The notes beneath the pieces were generated by a model. The model worked only from the letters and a program-made list of their open reading frames with translations. It searched no databases and was not told where the DNA came from. A DNA stretch of 64,000 bases from Corynebacterium sp. BD556 (GTDB lineage: Bacteria; Actinomycetota; Actinomycetes; Mycobacteriales; Mycobacteriaceae). How positions within the stretch are numbered: the first letter of the stretch is position 1; every line of letters starts with the position of its first letter. The stretch is from contig NZ_CP141643.1 of NCBI RefSeq assembly GCF_038452275.1, positions 682,001 to 746,000 on the forward strand. Direction: 5' to 3'. Of the stretch, positions 39,476-47,586 are shown in pieces. The translations under genes were made by a program, and so were the position numbers.

Positions 39476-40948
39476 CTAATAGCTGATTTCCTCACGGTCA
39501 CCTGACCAGGATGTGTGGAAGGTTCCTTCCATGTCGATGCGGCGGTAGGTGTGAGCGCCGAAGAAGTCCCTTTGGCCCTGGATCAGTGCGGCCGGAAGGC
39601 GCTTCGCGCGCAGCGAGTCATAGTAGGACAAGGAGGAGGCGAAAACCGGCACCGGTAGGCCGAGCTGTGTGGCGACGGCGACTACGCGACGCCACGAATC
39701 CATGAGGTTTTCTAGTTCGGACTTGAAGTGGGGGTCTACAAGCAGCGAGGGGAGGGAAGGGTTGTTTTCGTAGGCCTGAGTGATCCGGCCGAGGAACTTG
39801 GCCCGAATGATGCAGCCGCCTCGCCAGATGCGCGCCAGATCTCCGGGGTTAATTCCCCAGTTGTGCTCCTGGGAGCCCGCGTTGATTTCGTCGAAGCCTT
39901 GCGCGTAGGCCACCAGCTTGGAAGCGTAAAGTGCGCGGCGGACGTCTTCGATGAAGCCTTGCGGGTCCACACCGAGTGTTTCACAAGTGGCGAGCTGACC
40001 CGCCGGAAGTGTGTTGTCGTGTACAGCCTGGCGCTGCGCTACAGCCGAGGACAGTGCGCGGGCGAATACGGCCTCTCCGATACCGGTAACCGGAACGCCT
40101 AAGTCGAGCGCCTCCTTAACGGTCCACCGCCCGGTTCCCTTTTGGCCTGCGGAATCCATAATAATGTCGATGAAAGGTTTGCCGGTGCGGCGGTCCACTT
40201 GGCGCAGTACTTCGGCTGTGATCTCGATGAGGTAGGAGTTGAGCTCGCCTCGGTTCCACTCGGCAAAGACGTCGGCGATGGCCTCAGGTTCAAGCCCGAT
40301 GGCGTAGCGCAAAAGGTGGTAGGCCTCGCTTATGACTTGCATGTCGGCGTATTCGATTCCGTTGTGGACCATCTTGACAAAGTGGCCGGCCCCGTCCGGG
40401 CCGATGTGGGTTACGCACGGTTCACCGTCGACTTTGGCTGAGATGTCTTCCAGTAAGGGGCCAAGAGCATCCCAGGTCTCGGCGGGGCCGCCGGGCATAA
40501 TCGAAGGGCCGTTTAAGGCTCCCTCCTCGCCGCCGGAGATCCCGGCGCCGACAAAGTTCAAGCCGCGCGCGGACATCTCGCGTTCGCGGCGGATGGTGTC
40601 GGTATATAAGGCGTTGCCGCCGTCGATGATGATGTCGCCTTCTTCCATCTGCTCAGCGAGCTGTCCGATCACGGCGTCGGTGGCCGCACCTGCCTGAACC
40701 ATGATCACGGCCCGGCGCGGTCGTTTGAGCGAGGCGACAAAATCCTCAATGGTCTCCGAGGCGATGAAATTGCCCTCCGAGCCGTATTGTTCGATGACGT
40801 CTCGGGTGCGCTGCGGGGAGCGGTTGTAAAGGGCGACAGTGTGGCCTTTGGAAGCAAAATTGCGCGCCAGGTTCGAGCCCATGACGGCCATGCCGACGAC
40901 GCCAATTTCAGCTTGGGGGGTTGCGGGGTTATCGCTGCTGGAAGTCAT
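39476..40948 (-). CDS. gnd: 6-phosphogluconate dehydrogenase, decarboxylating
   Basis: Cytoplasmic enzyme of the oxidative pentose phosphate pathway, turning 6-phosphogluconate into ribulose 5-phosphate with NADP reduction. The 490-residue protein has the coenzyme site IGVVGMAVMGSNLARN, GAGISGGEEGALNGPSIMPG, the catalytic Lys/Asn region GHFVKMVHNGIEYADMQ, and the C-terminal RRIDMEGTFHTSWSG. The ATG at 40948 was chosen because TACCAT lies 7 bases upstream; longer versions would run into the divergent thioesterase gene. It diverges from that gene over 37 bases. Confidence 0.97.
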   Translation of the reverse strand: MTSSSDNPATPQAEIGVVGMAVMGSNLARNFASKGHTVALYNRSPQRTRDVIEQYGSEGNFIASETIEDFVASLKRPRRAVIMVQAGAATDAVIGQLAEQMEEGDIIIDGGNALYTDTIRREREMSARGLNFVGAGISGGEEGALNGPSIMPGGPAETWDALGPLLEDISAKVDGEPCVTHIGPDGAGHFVKMVHNGIEYADMQVISEAYHLLRYAIGLEPEAIADVFAEWNRGELNSYLIEITAEVLRQVDRRTGKPFIDIIMDSAGQKGTGRWTVKEALDLGVPVTGIGEAVFARALSSAVAQRQAVHDNTLPAGQLATCETLGVDPQGFIEDVRRALYASKLVAYAQGFDEINAGSQEHNWGINPGDLARIWRGGCIIRAKFLGRITQAYENNPSLPSLLVDPHFKSELENLMDSWRRVVAVATQLGLPVPVFASSLSYYDSLRAKRLPAALIQGQRDFFGAHTYRRIDMEGTFHTSWSGDREEISY

Positions 40949-40985
40949 GCTTGCAATGGTAGCGACTTGCGTAAGATGACTGCCC

Positions 40986-41420
40986 ATGGAGCACAGATAC
41001 GCAAAAGAAATTATTGACACACCGCTTAGCGCTGCGGAGCTGGCTGCGTTTGCGCAGCACAGCGGTTTGTCTGGGCAACTCGGTATTGAAATTACTTATG
41101 TGGCCCGGGATCGAGTTGAGGGCTTCGTCGACGTCGGGGAGCAGCATCACCAGCCGGCTGGTGTGGCCAACGGCGGTTTGTACTGCTCGGTGGGTGAAAC
41201 GCTTGGCTCCGTGGGTGCAATCGCGGCCGCCGGTAAGCCTGCGGTGGGGATGAACAACAACACCGACCTGCTCGGTTCCGTCGTGTCGGGCCGGGTTGAG
41301 GCCGTGGCCGTGCCGGTGCATGTGGGAACCTCGACGCACCTGTGGCGCATCGAGATGCGCCACGGCGGAAAGCTAGTGGCCACGACCAATCTGAAAGTGA
41401 TGGTTTTGGATCGGCGCTAA
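40986..41420 (+). CDS. PaaI-family hotdog thioesterase
   Basis: A 144-residue hotdog-fold acyl-CoA thioesterase (Rv1847-like). The active-site region is PAGVANGGLYCSVGETLGSVGA, where the usual HxxG is replaced by NGG but the catalytic acid (Glu in GETLGS) is kept. The remaining strands GTSTHLWRIEMR and LVATTNLKVMVL are typical. The substrate is unknown. TAAGAT at 40972-40977 ends 8 bases before the ATG with no SD, so the mRNA is probably leaderless. It converges on corA with a 9-base gap, and diverges from gnd as in mycobacteria. Confidence 0.88.
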   Translation: MEHRYAKEIIDTPLSAAELAAFAQHSGLSGQLGIEITYVARDRVEGFVDVGEQHHQPAGVANGGLYCSVGETLGSVGAIAAAGKPAVGMNNNTDLLGSVVSGRVEAVAVPVHVGTSTHLWRIEMRHGGKLVATTNLKVMVLDRR

Positions 41421-41429
41421 GAGGAAAAT

Positions 41430-42506
41430 CTAGAGCCAGTGTTTCTTCCTGAACCAGCGGTACATTAAAAGGATCACCGCGAACATCGTCGCAAGCACAA
41501 CTGGGTAACCCCAGCGCCAGCCAAGCTCCGGCATGTACTCGAAGTTCATGCCGTAGATACCGGCGATCATCGTCGGCGCTGCGGCCATGCCGACGACCGC
41601 GGAGATGGTGCGCATGTCGCGGTTTTGCTGCATTGATACCTTGGCCACGGAAGCGTCGAGAAGCGACGAAAGACGCTCATCGAAACCGGAAATTTGGTCG
41701 CTGACGATCATCGCGTTGTCCTGGACATCGCGCACATAAGAACGCAGGGACTTGCGGAGCAGGTCCTTGTTGTTTTCCAAGGCACTTTTCAGCGCGGGCC
41801 CCAACGGGTCGATGGCGTGGCGCATCTCCAAAACTTCGCGCTTATACATGTAGATCTTGTCGATGTTGATGCTGCGCTGCGGAGTAAAAACCTCGTTTTC
41901 CAAATCATCGACATCTTGGCTCAATGCCCGGGAAACGCGCAAATAGTTGTCCACCACGTAGTCGGAAATTTTCCAGGCCACAGCCGGAGACCCCAGGATG
42001 GCCAGATCCTCGTCTTCCTCCTCCAGCTTTGCCGACAGGTCGGGCAGAGGGGAGTTGTGGCGGATAGTGATAGCGAACTTCTCCCCGACAACAATTTCGA
42101 CCTTTCCGGTCGAGATGATCTCGCGGGCGTCGGCGACTTCCTCGTCGTCGCGGTAGTAGACCGTGCGCATCACCATAAACAATTGGTCGTTGTAGCGCTC
42201 CACCTTAGGACGGTGGTGCGAGGCGATGACGTCGTCGACAATCAGGTCGTGGAGGCCGAAAATTTCGCCGAGACGCTCCATTTGGGCGTCGGAAGGCTCA
42301 CGCACCGACAACCACACGAAAGCATTGTCGTGTTGTCCGGCAATGTCTAAGGCTTGGGAAATCCGCGCCTCGCCAGGCAAACGCTTACCGTCGACGAAAA
42401 TGCGGCAAAAATCTGTCGAACGTTCAATGGGGACAGGAACCGAAGGGGCAATCGCCTGCTCCGGGCGCTTAGGTCGGTGGATCGGCAGAGGAAAACGCGG
42501 CGCCAT
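41430..42506 (-). CDS. corA: CorA-type Mg2+/Co2+ transport protein
   Basis: A 358-residue CorA-family channel for divalent cations. The N-terminal cytoplasmic domain ends in long helices (LSQDVDDLENEVF, SYVRDVQDNAMIVSDQISGF) and the C-terminus has two membrane helices joined by the signature YGMNFEYMPELGW (GMN at 319-321). It finishes with the basic RWFRKKHWL. The ATG at 42506 is supported by GGGAGG 7 bases upstream; a longer version would read through the pflA terminator region. TATCAT inside that hairpin could be its -10, so corA may have a promoter nested in the terminator. Confidence 0.93.
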   Translation of the reverse strand: MAPRFPLPIHRPKRPEQAIAPSVPVPIERSTDFCRIFVDGKRLPGEARISQALDIAGQHDNAFVWLSVREPSDAQMERLGEIFGLHDLIVDDVIASHHRPKVERYNDQLFMVMRTVYYRDDEEVADAREIISTGKVEIVVGEKFAITIRHNSPLPDLSAKLEEEDEDLAILGSPAVAWKISDYVVDNYLRVSRALSQDVDDLENEVFTPQRSINIDKIYMYKREVLEMRHAIDPLGPALKSALENNKDLLRKSLRSYVRDVQDNAMIVSDQISGFDERLSSLLDASVAKVSMQQNRDMRTISAVVGMAAAPTMIAGIYGMNFEYMPELGWRWGYPVVLATMFAVILLMYRWFRKKHWL

Positions 42507-42527
42507 GGGCAAGCCTCCCTTCAAATA

Positions 42528-42567
42528 CAAAGAACCCACAGAATGATACGCGCTCACTCCGTGGGTT
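42528..42567 (-). terminator. Terminator downstream of pflA
   Basis: On the minus strand AACCCAC and GTGGGTT (plus-strand arms 42561-42567 and 42533-42539) enclose a 21-base loop and are followed by CTTTGTATTTG. It lies 12 bases after the pflA stop and just upstream of the corA ribosome binding site. Confidence 0.72.
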
Positions 42568-42578
42568 GAAATTCGAAA

Positions 42579-43454
42579 CTAAAACACCTCGAGCCCGCGA
42601 CTGCGAAAGGTTTCGCGGACGCGCTCCACAACGTGCGGTGCGGGCGGTGATAGACCCTCAAGTTCATAAGGCAAACCGATCTTTTTCCACTTGTCCGCAC
42701 CCATATTATGGAAGGGCAACACCTCAACGCGCTCGACGTTGCTAGTCCAGCGCCCCGCGATATCAGCAACCCGGGCAACATTGTCCGGGGAATCCGTCAG
42801 GCCAGGAACCACCACGAAACGAATCCATACTTTCTTGCCCATCGCATTGAGCCGGTCGCCGAAGTCGATGGTTGGCTGCAACTCGCGGCTGGTGACACGC
42901 TTATAGGTGGATTCGTCGCCCGACTTGATATCTAGCAACACCAGGTCGATATTGTCTAGGTCCTCGTCGTTGAGGCGGGAACCGAGGTAGCCGGAGGTGT
43001 CAATGGCAGTATGAATGTCCGCCGCGTGAACCATTTCCAGCAACCGGCGGGTAAACGCGATCTGGAACAGCGGCTCACCTCCTGACAGAGTCAACCCGCC
43101 CCCGGAGGCCGCGAAAATGCGGCGATATCTGATAACACGCTTGGCCACTTCCTCCACGCGCTCGAGAGTGCCTTCTTTCATGCCCATGGTGTCCGGGTTG
43201 TGGCAAAACATGCAGCGGAGGGGACAGCCCGACAGGAAAACGGTCATGCGGGTGCCAGGTCCATCAACCGCGGTGACTAACTCCCAGGAGTGGACAAGGC
43301 CGATTTCGCCGGTACGGCGGGCATCTAAAAGCTCCGGGCGCGTGATTTCAAGGCCGTCCGCAGACATGCCACCGAGGCCCGCCGCGACGCCGCGGACGCG
43401 TTCGCCCAGTTGGGGATCTAGCTTTACCGCACCTGTCGTGCCGTCATGAGCCAT
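42579..43454 (-). CDS. pflA: Pyruvate formate-lyase activating enzyme
   Basis: Radical-SAM enzyme that uses a 4Fe-4S cluster and SAM to place the glycyl radical on pyruvate formate-lyase under anoxic conditions. The cluster motif CxxxCxxC is seen as GCPLRCMFCHNPDT (Cys77, Cys81, Cys84), followed by FAASGGGLTLSGGEPLFQ, IDTSGYLG, LVLLDIKS and VVPGLTDSPDN. The 291-residue length includes an N-terminal extension of about 45 residues relative to E. coli PflA. It starts 3 bases after the stop of the glycyl-radical-domain gene, so all three pfl genes are one unit. Its substrate here would be Gly59 of the 84-residue protein. Confidence 0.94.
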   Translation of the reverse strand: MAHDGTTGAVKLDPQLGERVRGVAAGLGGMSADGLEITRPELLDARRTGEIGLVHSWELVTAVDGPGTRMTVFLSGCPLRCMFCHNPDTMGMKEGTLERVEEVAKRVIRYRRIFAASGGGLTLSGGEPLFQIAFTRRLLEMVHAADIHTAIDTSGYLGSRLNDEDLDNIDLVLLDIKSGDESTYKRVTSRELQPTIDFGDRLNAMGKKVWIRFVVVPGLTDSPDNVARVADIAGRWTSNVERVEVLPFHNMGADKWKKIGLPYELEGLSPPAPHVVERVRETFRSRGLEVF

Positions 43455-43457
43455 AGG

Positions 43458-43712
43458 CTAAGCCTGCTGGTGGAACGTGCGTGAGATGACGTCGCGCTGC
43501 TGTTCCTTGGTCAGTTTCACAAAGTTGACGGCGTAGCCAGAAACCCTCACCGTTAGGTTCGGGTAGTTCTCCGGGTGTTCCATCGCATCTTCGAGGGTGG
43601 AGGGGTCGAGAACATTGATGTTGGCGTGGTAAAGCCCGGACTCCATGTTGTTGGCGGCGCGGTTGGCGCGCATAGATTCGAGGCGTTCGTCGAAGGTTTT
43701 GGCGGTGTTCAT
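43458..43712 (-). CDS. Stand-alone glycyl-radical domain of pyruvate formate-lyase (GrcA-like)
   Basis: An 84-residue protein equal to the C-terminal glycyl-radical domain of pyruvate formate-lyase. Residues 1-25 are a short helical lead ([20 protein letters not shown]); then [20 protein letters not shown] and [20 protein letters not shown] follow the PFL/GrcA end closely, and the protein ends [11 protein letters not shown]. Gly59 in RVSGY is the expected radical site. E. coli GrcA (YfiD) is similar but longer and rescues oxygen-cleaved PFL. Here the partner 705-residue protein lacks this domain altogether, so the small protein is probably an obligatory subunit. AAAGGAG lies 7 bases before the ATG. 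It shares the frame of pflB, with one TAA and 27 bases between. Confidence 0.9.
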   Translation of the reverse strand: MNTAKTFDERLESMRANRAANNMESGLYHANINVLDPSTLEDAMEHPENYPNLTVRVSGYAVNFVKLTKEQQRDVISRTFHQQA

Positions 43713-43739
43713 AGTGAATCTCCTTTGGTGTGTGGGCGT

Positions 43740-45857
43740 TTAGGCGTTATCCATGATAAAGCCGGCGTCGAGGATGCCGACTAAGTTGTTTACCTGCTCA
43801 TCTTTGGTACGGCCAAGGCCCGACGGGGTGATCGTGTTGGTCAAAGAGATGCCGTCGAGGGCGTCGTTGTAGTCCAGCTTTCCAACCGAGAGCATGGAGG
43901 CGACCATTCCGTGGCTGTCCGCGCCGTTGGTCGGGTTGGCGCCGGGTGCGAAGGGGGTACCGGCTTTGTGGCCGCAGGGGAAAGAGCCGGTGGCCTTGCC
44001 GTAGACAACGTTCGAGGTGATTGTGAGCACGGACTGGGTCGGGATCGCGTCGCGGTACATCGGGATGGCTTTAATTTTCTCCATGACGGTGTGTACGACG
44101 GTTGCGGCGATGTCGTCGGCGCGGTCGTCGTCGTTACCGTAGCGCGGGAAACTACCTTCCGTGATGTAGTCGACGACCAAACCAGTCTCGTCGCGCACCG
44201 GGGTGACCTGGGCGTATTTGATGGCAGACAGGGAGTCGGCCACGATTGACAATCCGGCGATGCCGCAACCCATCGTGCGGATGATCTCCGAATTGTGCAG
44301 TGCCATCTCGATCGCCTCGTAGGCGTACTTGTCGTGGCAGTAGTGGATGATGTTGAGCGCTTCGACGTAGGTGCCTACAACCCAGTCCAGCATGAGTTCG
44401 AATTTCTCCCACACCTCGTCGAAGTCGAGGGGGCCGTCTCCTTCGATGGGGCTGTGGCCTTGGGTGATCTGCTGTCCGGAGATTTCGTCGCGGCCGCCGT
44501 TGATGGCATAAAGCAAAGACTTCGCCGCGTTGACGCGGGCGCCGAAGAACTGCATTTGCTTTCCGACCTTCATCGGGGAGACGCAGCAGGCGATGGCGGC
44601 ATCGTCGCCCCACCTGTCGCGAATCTGCTTGTCGGATTCGTACTGCAGTGAGGATGTTTCGATTGAGATGGCGGAGCAGAACTGCTTGTAGCCTTCCGGC
44701 AGTTCTGGGTCCCAGAAAATGGTGATGTTGGGTTCCGGGGCGGGGCCGAGGTTGCGCAGCGTTTGCAGGAGGCGGAAGGCCGTTTTGGTTACCTGGTGGC
44801 GTCCGTCCTCGGAAAAGCCCGCGTCCGACCAGGTGGCCCAGTAGGGGTCGCCAGAGAAAATCTGGTCGTAGTCGATGGTGCGCAAAAATCGCACGATGCG
44901 CAGCTTGATCACCAACGCGTCAATGATCTCCTGGGCGTCGGTTTCGTTGATGACACCGTGGGTAAGGTCGCGCTCGAAGTAGATGTCGAAGAAGGGGGAG
45001 AGGCGCCCAATTGACATGGCGGCGCCGTCTTGGCTTTTGACAGAGGCCAGGTAGCCGAAGTAGGTCCACTGTACTGCTTCTTTCGCCGTGGCAGCGGGAC
45101 CGGACATGTCGAAGCCGTAGTCAGCGGCCATCCTCTTGAGCTTTTTCAGAGCCTTAATTTGTTCGGCGTGTTCTTCGCGGTAGCGCGCCCAGTGCTCGGA
45201 GAAGCCTTCGCTTAGCGACGCCTCCTTAGCCCGCTCTTTGTCCGCAATGAGAGCGTCGACGCCGTAGAGGGCGACGCGGCGGTAATCCCCAATGATGCGG
45301 CCGCGTCCGTAGGCGTCGGGCAGCCCTGTGATGATGTGGGAGGAACGCGCAGCGCGGATACGTGGAGTGTAGATGTCAAAGACTGCATCGTTGTGGGTTT
45401 TGCGGTATTGGGTGAAGACCTTTTTGATGTCCTCGTTGATTTCTTTTCCGGCCTCCATAATGGCCTGCTCCACCATGCGCCATCCGCCGTTGGGCATCAT
45501 GGCGCGTTTGGTGGGCACGTCCGTTTGCAGCCCGACGATGACATCGTCTTCAGCCGAAATGTAGCCGGGGGCGAAGGCGTCGATGTCGGCGGGGGTTTCG
45601 GTGTCGACGTCGAAGACGCGGCGCTCGCGTTCGACGGCGAGGTAGTTTTTGTCCAGGTGCTCCCAGACCTTCAAGGTCTTTTCCGTGGGGCCTGCCAAAA
45701 AGGAGGCGTCGCCGTCGTAGGGGGTGTAGTTACGCTGGACGAAATCGCGCACGTCGATGCTTTCGGTCCATGTTCCGGGCTCAAAACCCGCCCATGCGGT
45801 TGTCTTTGGTTGTGCTGCAGCGGTCACTGTAGGTCGCGTGTCCTTTCCACTTTTCAA
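43740..45857 (-). CDS. pflB: Pyruvate formate-lyase core lacking its glycyl-radical domain
   Basis: Formate C-acetyltransferase, which converts pyruvate and CoA to acetyl-CoA and formate without oxygen. The 705-residue product follows E. coli PflB throughout: WEGF-like AWAGFEPGTW, GLPDAYGRGRIIGDYRRVAL, QWTYFGYLASVKSQDGAAMS, the catalytic Cys424-Cys425 in IACCVSPMKVGKQMQFFGAR, and RDAIPTQSVLTITSNVVYGK. It ends at GILDAGFIMDNA, where E. coli PflB (760 residues) continues into the glycyl-radical domain. That domain is the next gene. The start is uncertain: TTG at 45857 or GTG at 45827, which has AAAGGA 13 bases upstream and would remove 10 residues. No formate channel gene (focA) is beside it. 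Confidence 0.93.
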   Translation of the reverse strand: MKSGKDTRPTVTAAAQPKTTAWAGFEPGTWTESIDVRDFVQRNYTPYDGDASFLAGPTEKTLKVWEHLDKNYLAVERERRVFDVDTETPADIDAFAPGYISAEDDVIVGLQTDVPTKRAMMPNGGWRMVEQAIMEAGKEINEDIKKVFTQYRKTHNDAVFDIYTPRIRAARSSHIITGLPDAYGRGRIIGDYRRVALYGVDALIADKERAKEASLSEGFSEHWARYREEHAEQIKALKKLKRMAADYGFDMSGPAATAKEAVQWTYFGYLASVKSQDGAAMSIGRLSPFFDIYFERDLTHGVINETDAQEIIDALVIKLRIVRFLRTIDYDQIFSGDPYWATWSDAGFSEDGRHQVTKTAFRLLQTLRNLGPAPEPNITIFWDPELPEGYKQFCSAISIETSSLQYESDKQIRDRWGDDAAIACCVSPMKVGKQMQFFGARVNAAKSLLYAINGGRDEISGQQITQGHSPIEGDGPLDFDEVWEKFELMLDWVVGTYVEALNIIHYCHDKYAYEAIEMALHNSEIIRTMGCGIAGLSIVADSLSAIKYAQVTPVRDETGLVVDYITEGSFPRYGNDDDRADDIAATVVHTVMEKIKAIPMYRDAIPTQSVLTITSNVVYGKATGSFPCGHKAGTPFAPGANPTNGADSHGMVASMLSVGKLDYNDALDGISLTNTITPSGLGRTKDEQVNNLVGILDAGFIMDNA

Positions 45858-45862
45858 GGTAC

Positions 45863-45935
45863 AGAAGTGGTGGGGGCTCTCCGGGGCGGGCGCGGAATCA
45901 ATCGCGTTTTCCTACTGAGCGTAATAACCACTTCT
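45863..45935 (-). repeat. Inverted repeat in the pflB leader
   Basis: AGAAGTGGT (45863-45871) and ACCACTTCT (45927-45935) are perfect 9-bp complements 55 bases apart, between the proposed -10 and the pflB start. In the mRNA they could close a large hairpin ending 5 bases before the TTG codon, with smaller internal pairing (CGCG...CGCG). This may regulate translation or be chance; no known riboswitch was recognised. Confidence 0.5.
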
Positions 45936-45942
45936 TCTTGCC

Positions 45943-45948
45943 ATTTTA
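45943..45948 (-). promoter_or_regulatory. Candidate -10 element of the pfl operon
   Basis: On the minus strand TAAAAT lies about 85 bases upstream of the pflB TTG. The -35 position shows only TCGCTT, so an activator may be needed. No FNR-type (TTGAT-N4-ATCAA) or GlxR-type (TGTGA-N6-TCACA) site was found by eye between ndh and pflB. Confidence 0.4.
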
Positions 45949-46009
45949 GGTTTCGGACATGTGTGAAGCGAGTCGAAAGGAGGTGGAGGCACCGTGATTT
46001 TGCTCGCAC

Positions 46010-46047
46010 AAAAAGCCGATAGCCCGACACCGTGTGGGGTGCCGGGC
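46010..46047 (-). terminator. Terminator of ndh
   Basis: On the minus strand GCCCGGCACC pairs with GGTGTCGGGC (plus-strand arms 46038-46047 and 46022-46031; one G-U pair) around a 6-base loop, and leads into TATCGGCTTTTTGTG. It lies about 20 bases after the ndh stop. Confidence 0.85.
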
Positions 46048-46068
46048 GAGCGCAGGAAAGGCGCTGGG

Positions 46069-47457
46069 TTAGTTCTCGCCGTTGTAATCGCGGGTTTCCG
46101 GCAGTTCCTTGTCCTCGTTGCGCAACTTTTCCAAGGCGGTGCGGCTGTGCATTTGCTGCAAGGTGGTCGCCAGGTTGTAGCGCTTCGGGGTCAGTGCGTT
46201 AAGCGTCCAGGTGAACAGGGACACCACGCGGTTGCGGGTATTGACCAGGAAGGAAACGTGCACGACAAGCCACATGATCCAACCGATGAAGCCGGTGATT
46301 TCAACCTTGCCCATTTTCACCACGGCGTTATAGCGAGAGACGATGGCCATCGAGCCCTTGTCGAAGTACGCGAAGTCGTCGCGAGTCTGCCAAGCGGCGC
46401 CGTTGTCGACCTGCTCCTTGATGATCTTGCCGACGTACTCACCTGACTGGATCGCGACCTGGGCGACACCGGGTAGTTGATCGAGGCTCATCATATCGCC
46501 AATGACGAAGACGTTGCGTTCTTCGCCAACGGTCAAATCCCGGTTAACGGGGACTTTGCCGTTGCGCTCGGCTTCGACCCCGAGCTGGTCGGCGACGAGT
46601 TTGCCTAGCGGGGAGGCTTGCACACCGGCGGACCAGATCTTGGTCCGCGAGTAAATGGTAACTTCCTGGTCGGTAGCGGAGTCTTTGTAGGTGACGGTGT
46701 CGGCGTCAATGTTGGTCACCATGGCGTTGAGCACGACCGTGACACCGTCCTTTTCCAAGGTGCGCTGCGCCTTCTTCCCCAGGCGCTTGCCAAAGGGAGG
46801 AAGGACCTGCGGCATACCGTCGATGAGGATGATCTTGGCCTGGGAGGGCACGAAGTTTTTGTATTGGCCCTCGAAGGAGCGGTGAGCCATTTCAGAAATT
46901 TGGCCCGCGAGTTCGACACCGGTCGGTCCGGCGCCGACGACGACGAAGGTGAGGTAGCGATCTCGCTCCTCGGCGGTTTCTGCAAGTTCGGCGCGCTCGA
47001 AGGCGGTCACGAGGCGGGCACGGATTTCCAGCGCATGGTCGAGCGTTTTCAAACCGGGTGCGAACTCGGCGAAGTGATCGTTGCCGAAGTAGGACTGACC
47101 GGCGCCAGCGGCAACGATTAGAGAGTCGTAGGCGACGTCGCGGGTGAACTCGCCTTCGTTGAAGGTGACAGTTTTGCTTTTTACGTTGATGTCGGTGACA
47201 TCGCCGCGCACGACGCGCACGTTGTCTTGGCCTTGGAGTAACTGGTGGACGGAGGTGGCGATTTCCCCGGTGGACAAAAGGCCGGTTGCCACCTGGTAAA
47301 GCAGCGGCGGGAAGAGGTGATGGTTTGTGCGGTTAATCAGTGTGATGTCCACATCCGCGTCTGCGAGCTCGCGGGCGGCGTTGATACCGCCGAAGCCGGC
47401 ACCAATGATGACGACGTGGTGACGGTTGCCCGCCGGGCGTGCGGCTGTTTCAGCCAT
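46069..47457 (-). CDS. ndh: Type II NADH dehydrogenase
   Basis: Non-proton-pumping NADH:menaquinone oxidoreductase bound to the inner face of the membrane. The 462-residue flavoprotein has the FAD site VVIIGAGFGGINAARELAD, the NADH site FVVVGAGPTGVELAGQI and the second FAD motif NVFVIGDMMSLDQLPG followed by VAQVAIQSGEYVGK. The C-terminal hydrophobic FIGWIMWLVVHVSFL probably docks to the membrane. The ATG at 47457 was chosen because AAGGAG lies 9 bases upstream; a TTG 21 bases earlier would overlap that SD. TACTAT (47513-47518, minus) may be its -10. In mycobacteria ndh (Rv1854c) follows the gnd/thioesterase region, with no pfl genes. Confidence 0.95.
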   Translation of the reverse strand: MAETAARPAGNRHHVVIIGAGFGGINAARELADADVDITLINRTNHHLFPPLLYQVATGLLSTGEIATSVHQLLQGQDNVRVVRGDVTDINVKSKTVTFNEGEFTRDVAYDSLIVAAGAGQSYFGNDHFAEFAPGLKTLDHALEIRARLVTAFERAELAETAEERDRYLTFVVVGAGPTGVELAGQISEMAHRSFEGQYKNFVPSQAKIILIDGMPQVLPPFGKRLGKKAQRTLEKDGVTVVLNAMVTNIDADTVTYKDSATDQEVTIYSRTKIWSAGVQASPLGKLVADQLGVEAERNGKVPVNRDLTVGEERNVFVIGDMMSLDQLPGVAQVAIQSGEYVGKIIKEQVDNGAAWQTRDDFAYFDKGSMAIVSRYNAVVKMGKVEITGFIGWIMWLVVHVSFLVNTRNRVVSLFTWTLNALTPKRYNLATTLQQMHSRTALEKLRNEDKELPETRDYNGEN

Positions 47458-47586
47458 GAACTTCGTCTCCTTAGACAAGGTTTACCAAGATTTTGTGCAT
47501 CTTTCCGCGTCCATAGTACGCCCCGCGTGACAATCGTCTATTCCTCGGTCCCGCCGTGGCGCATCGTGTAGGCGGTTTCGCCGGTT

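Noticed and set aside
43740..43742. The TAA ending pflB taken as a sequencing error or a recoded stop
   Set aside because: UAA is not a known selenocysteine or pyrrolysine codon, a perfect SD with ATG follows, and the joined product would hold about 33 extra residues not found in PFL. Readthrough is still listed as a test.
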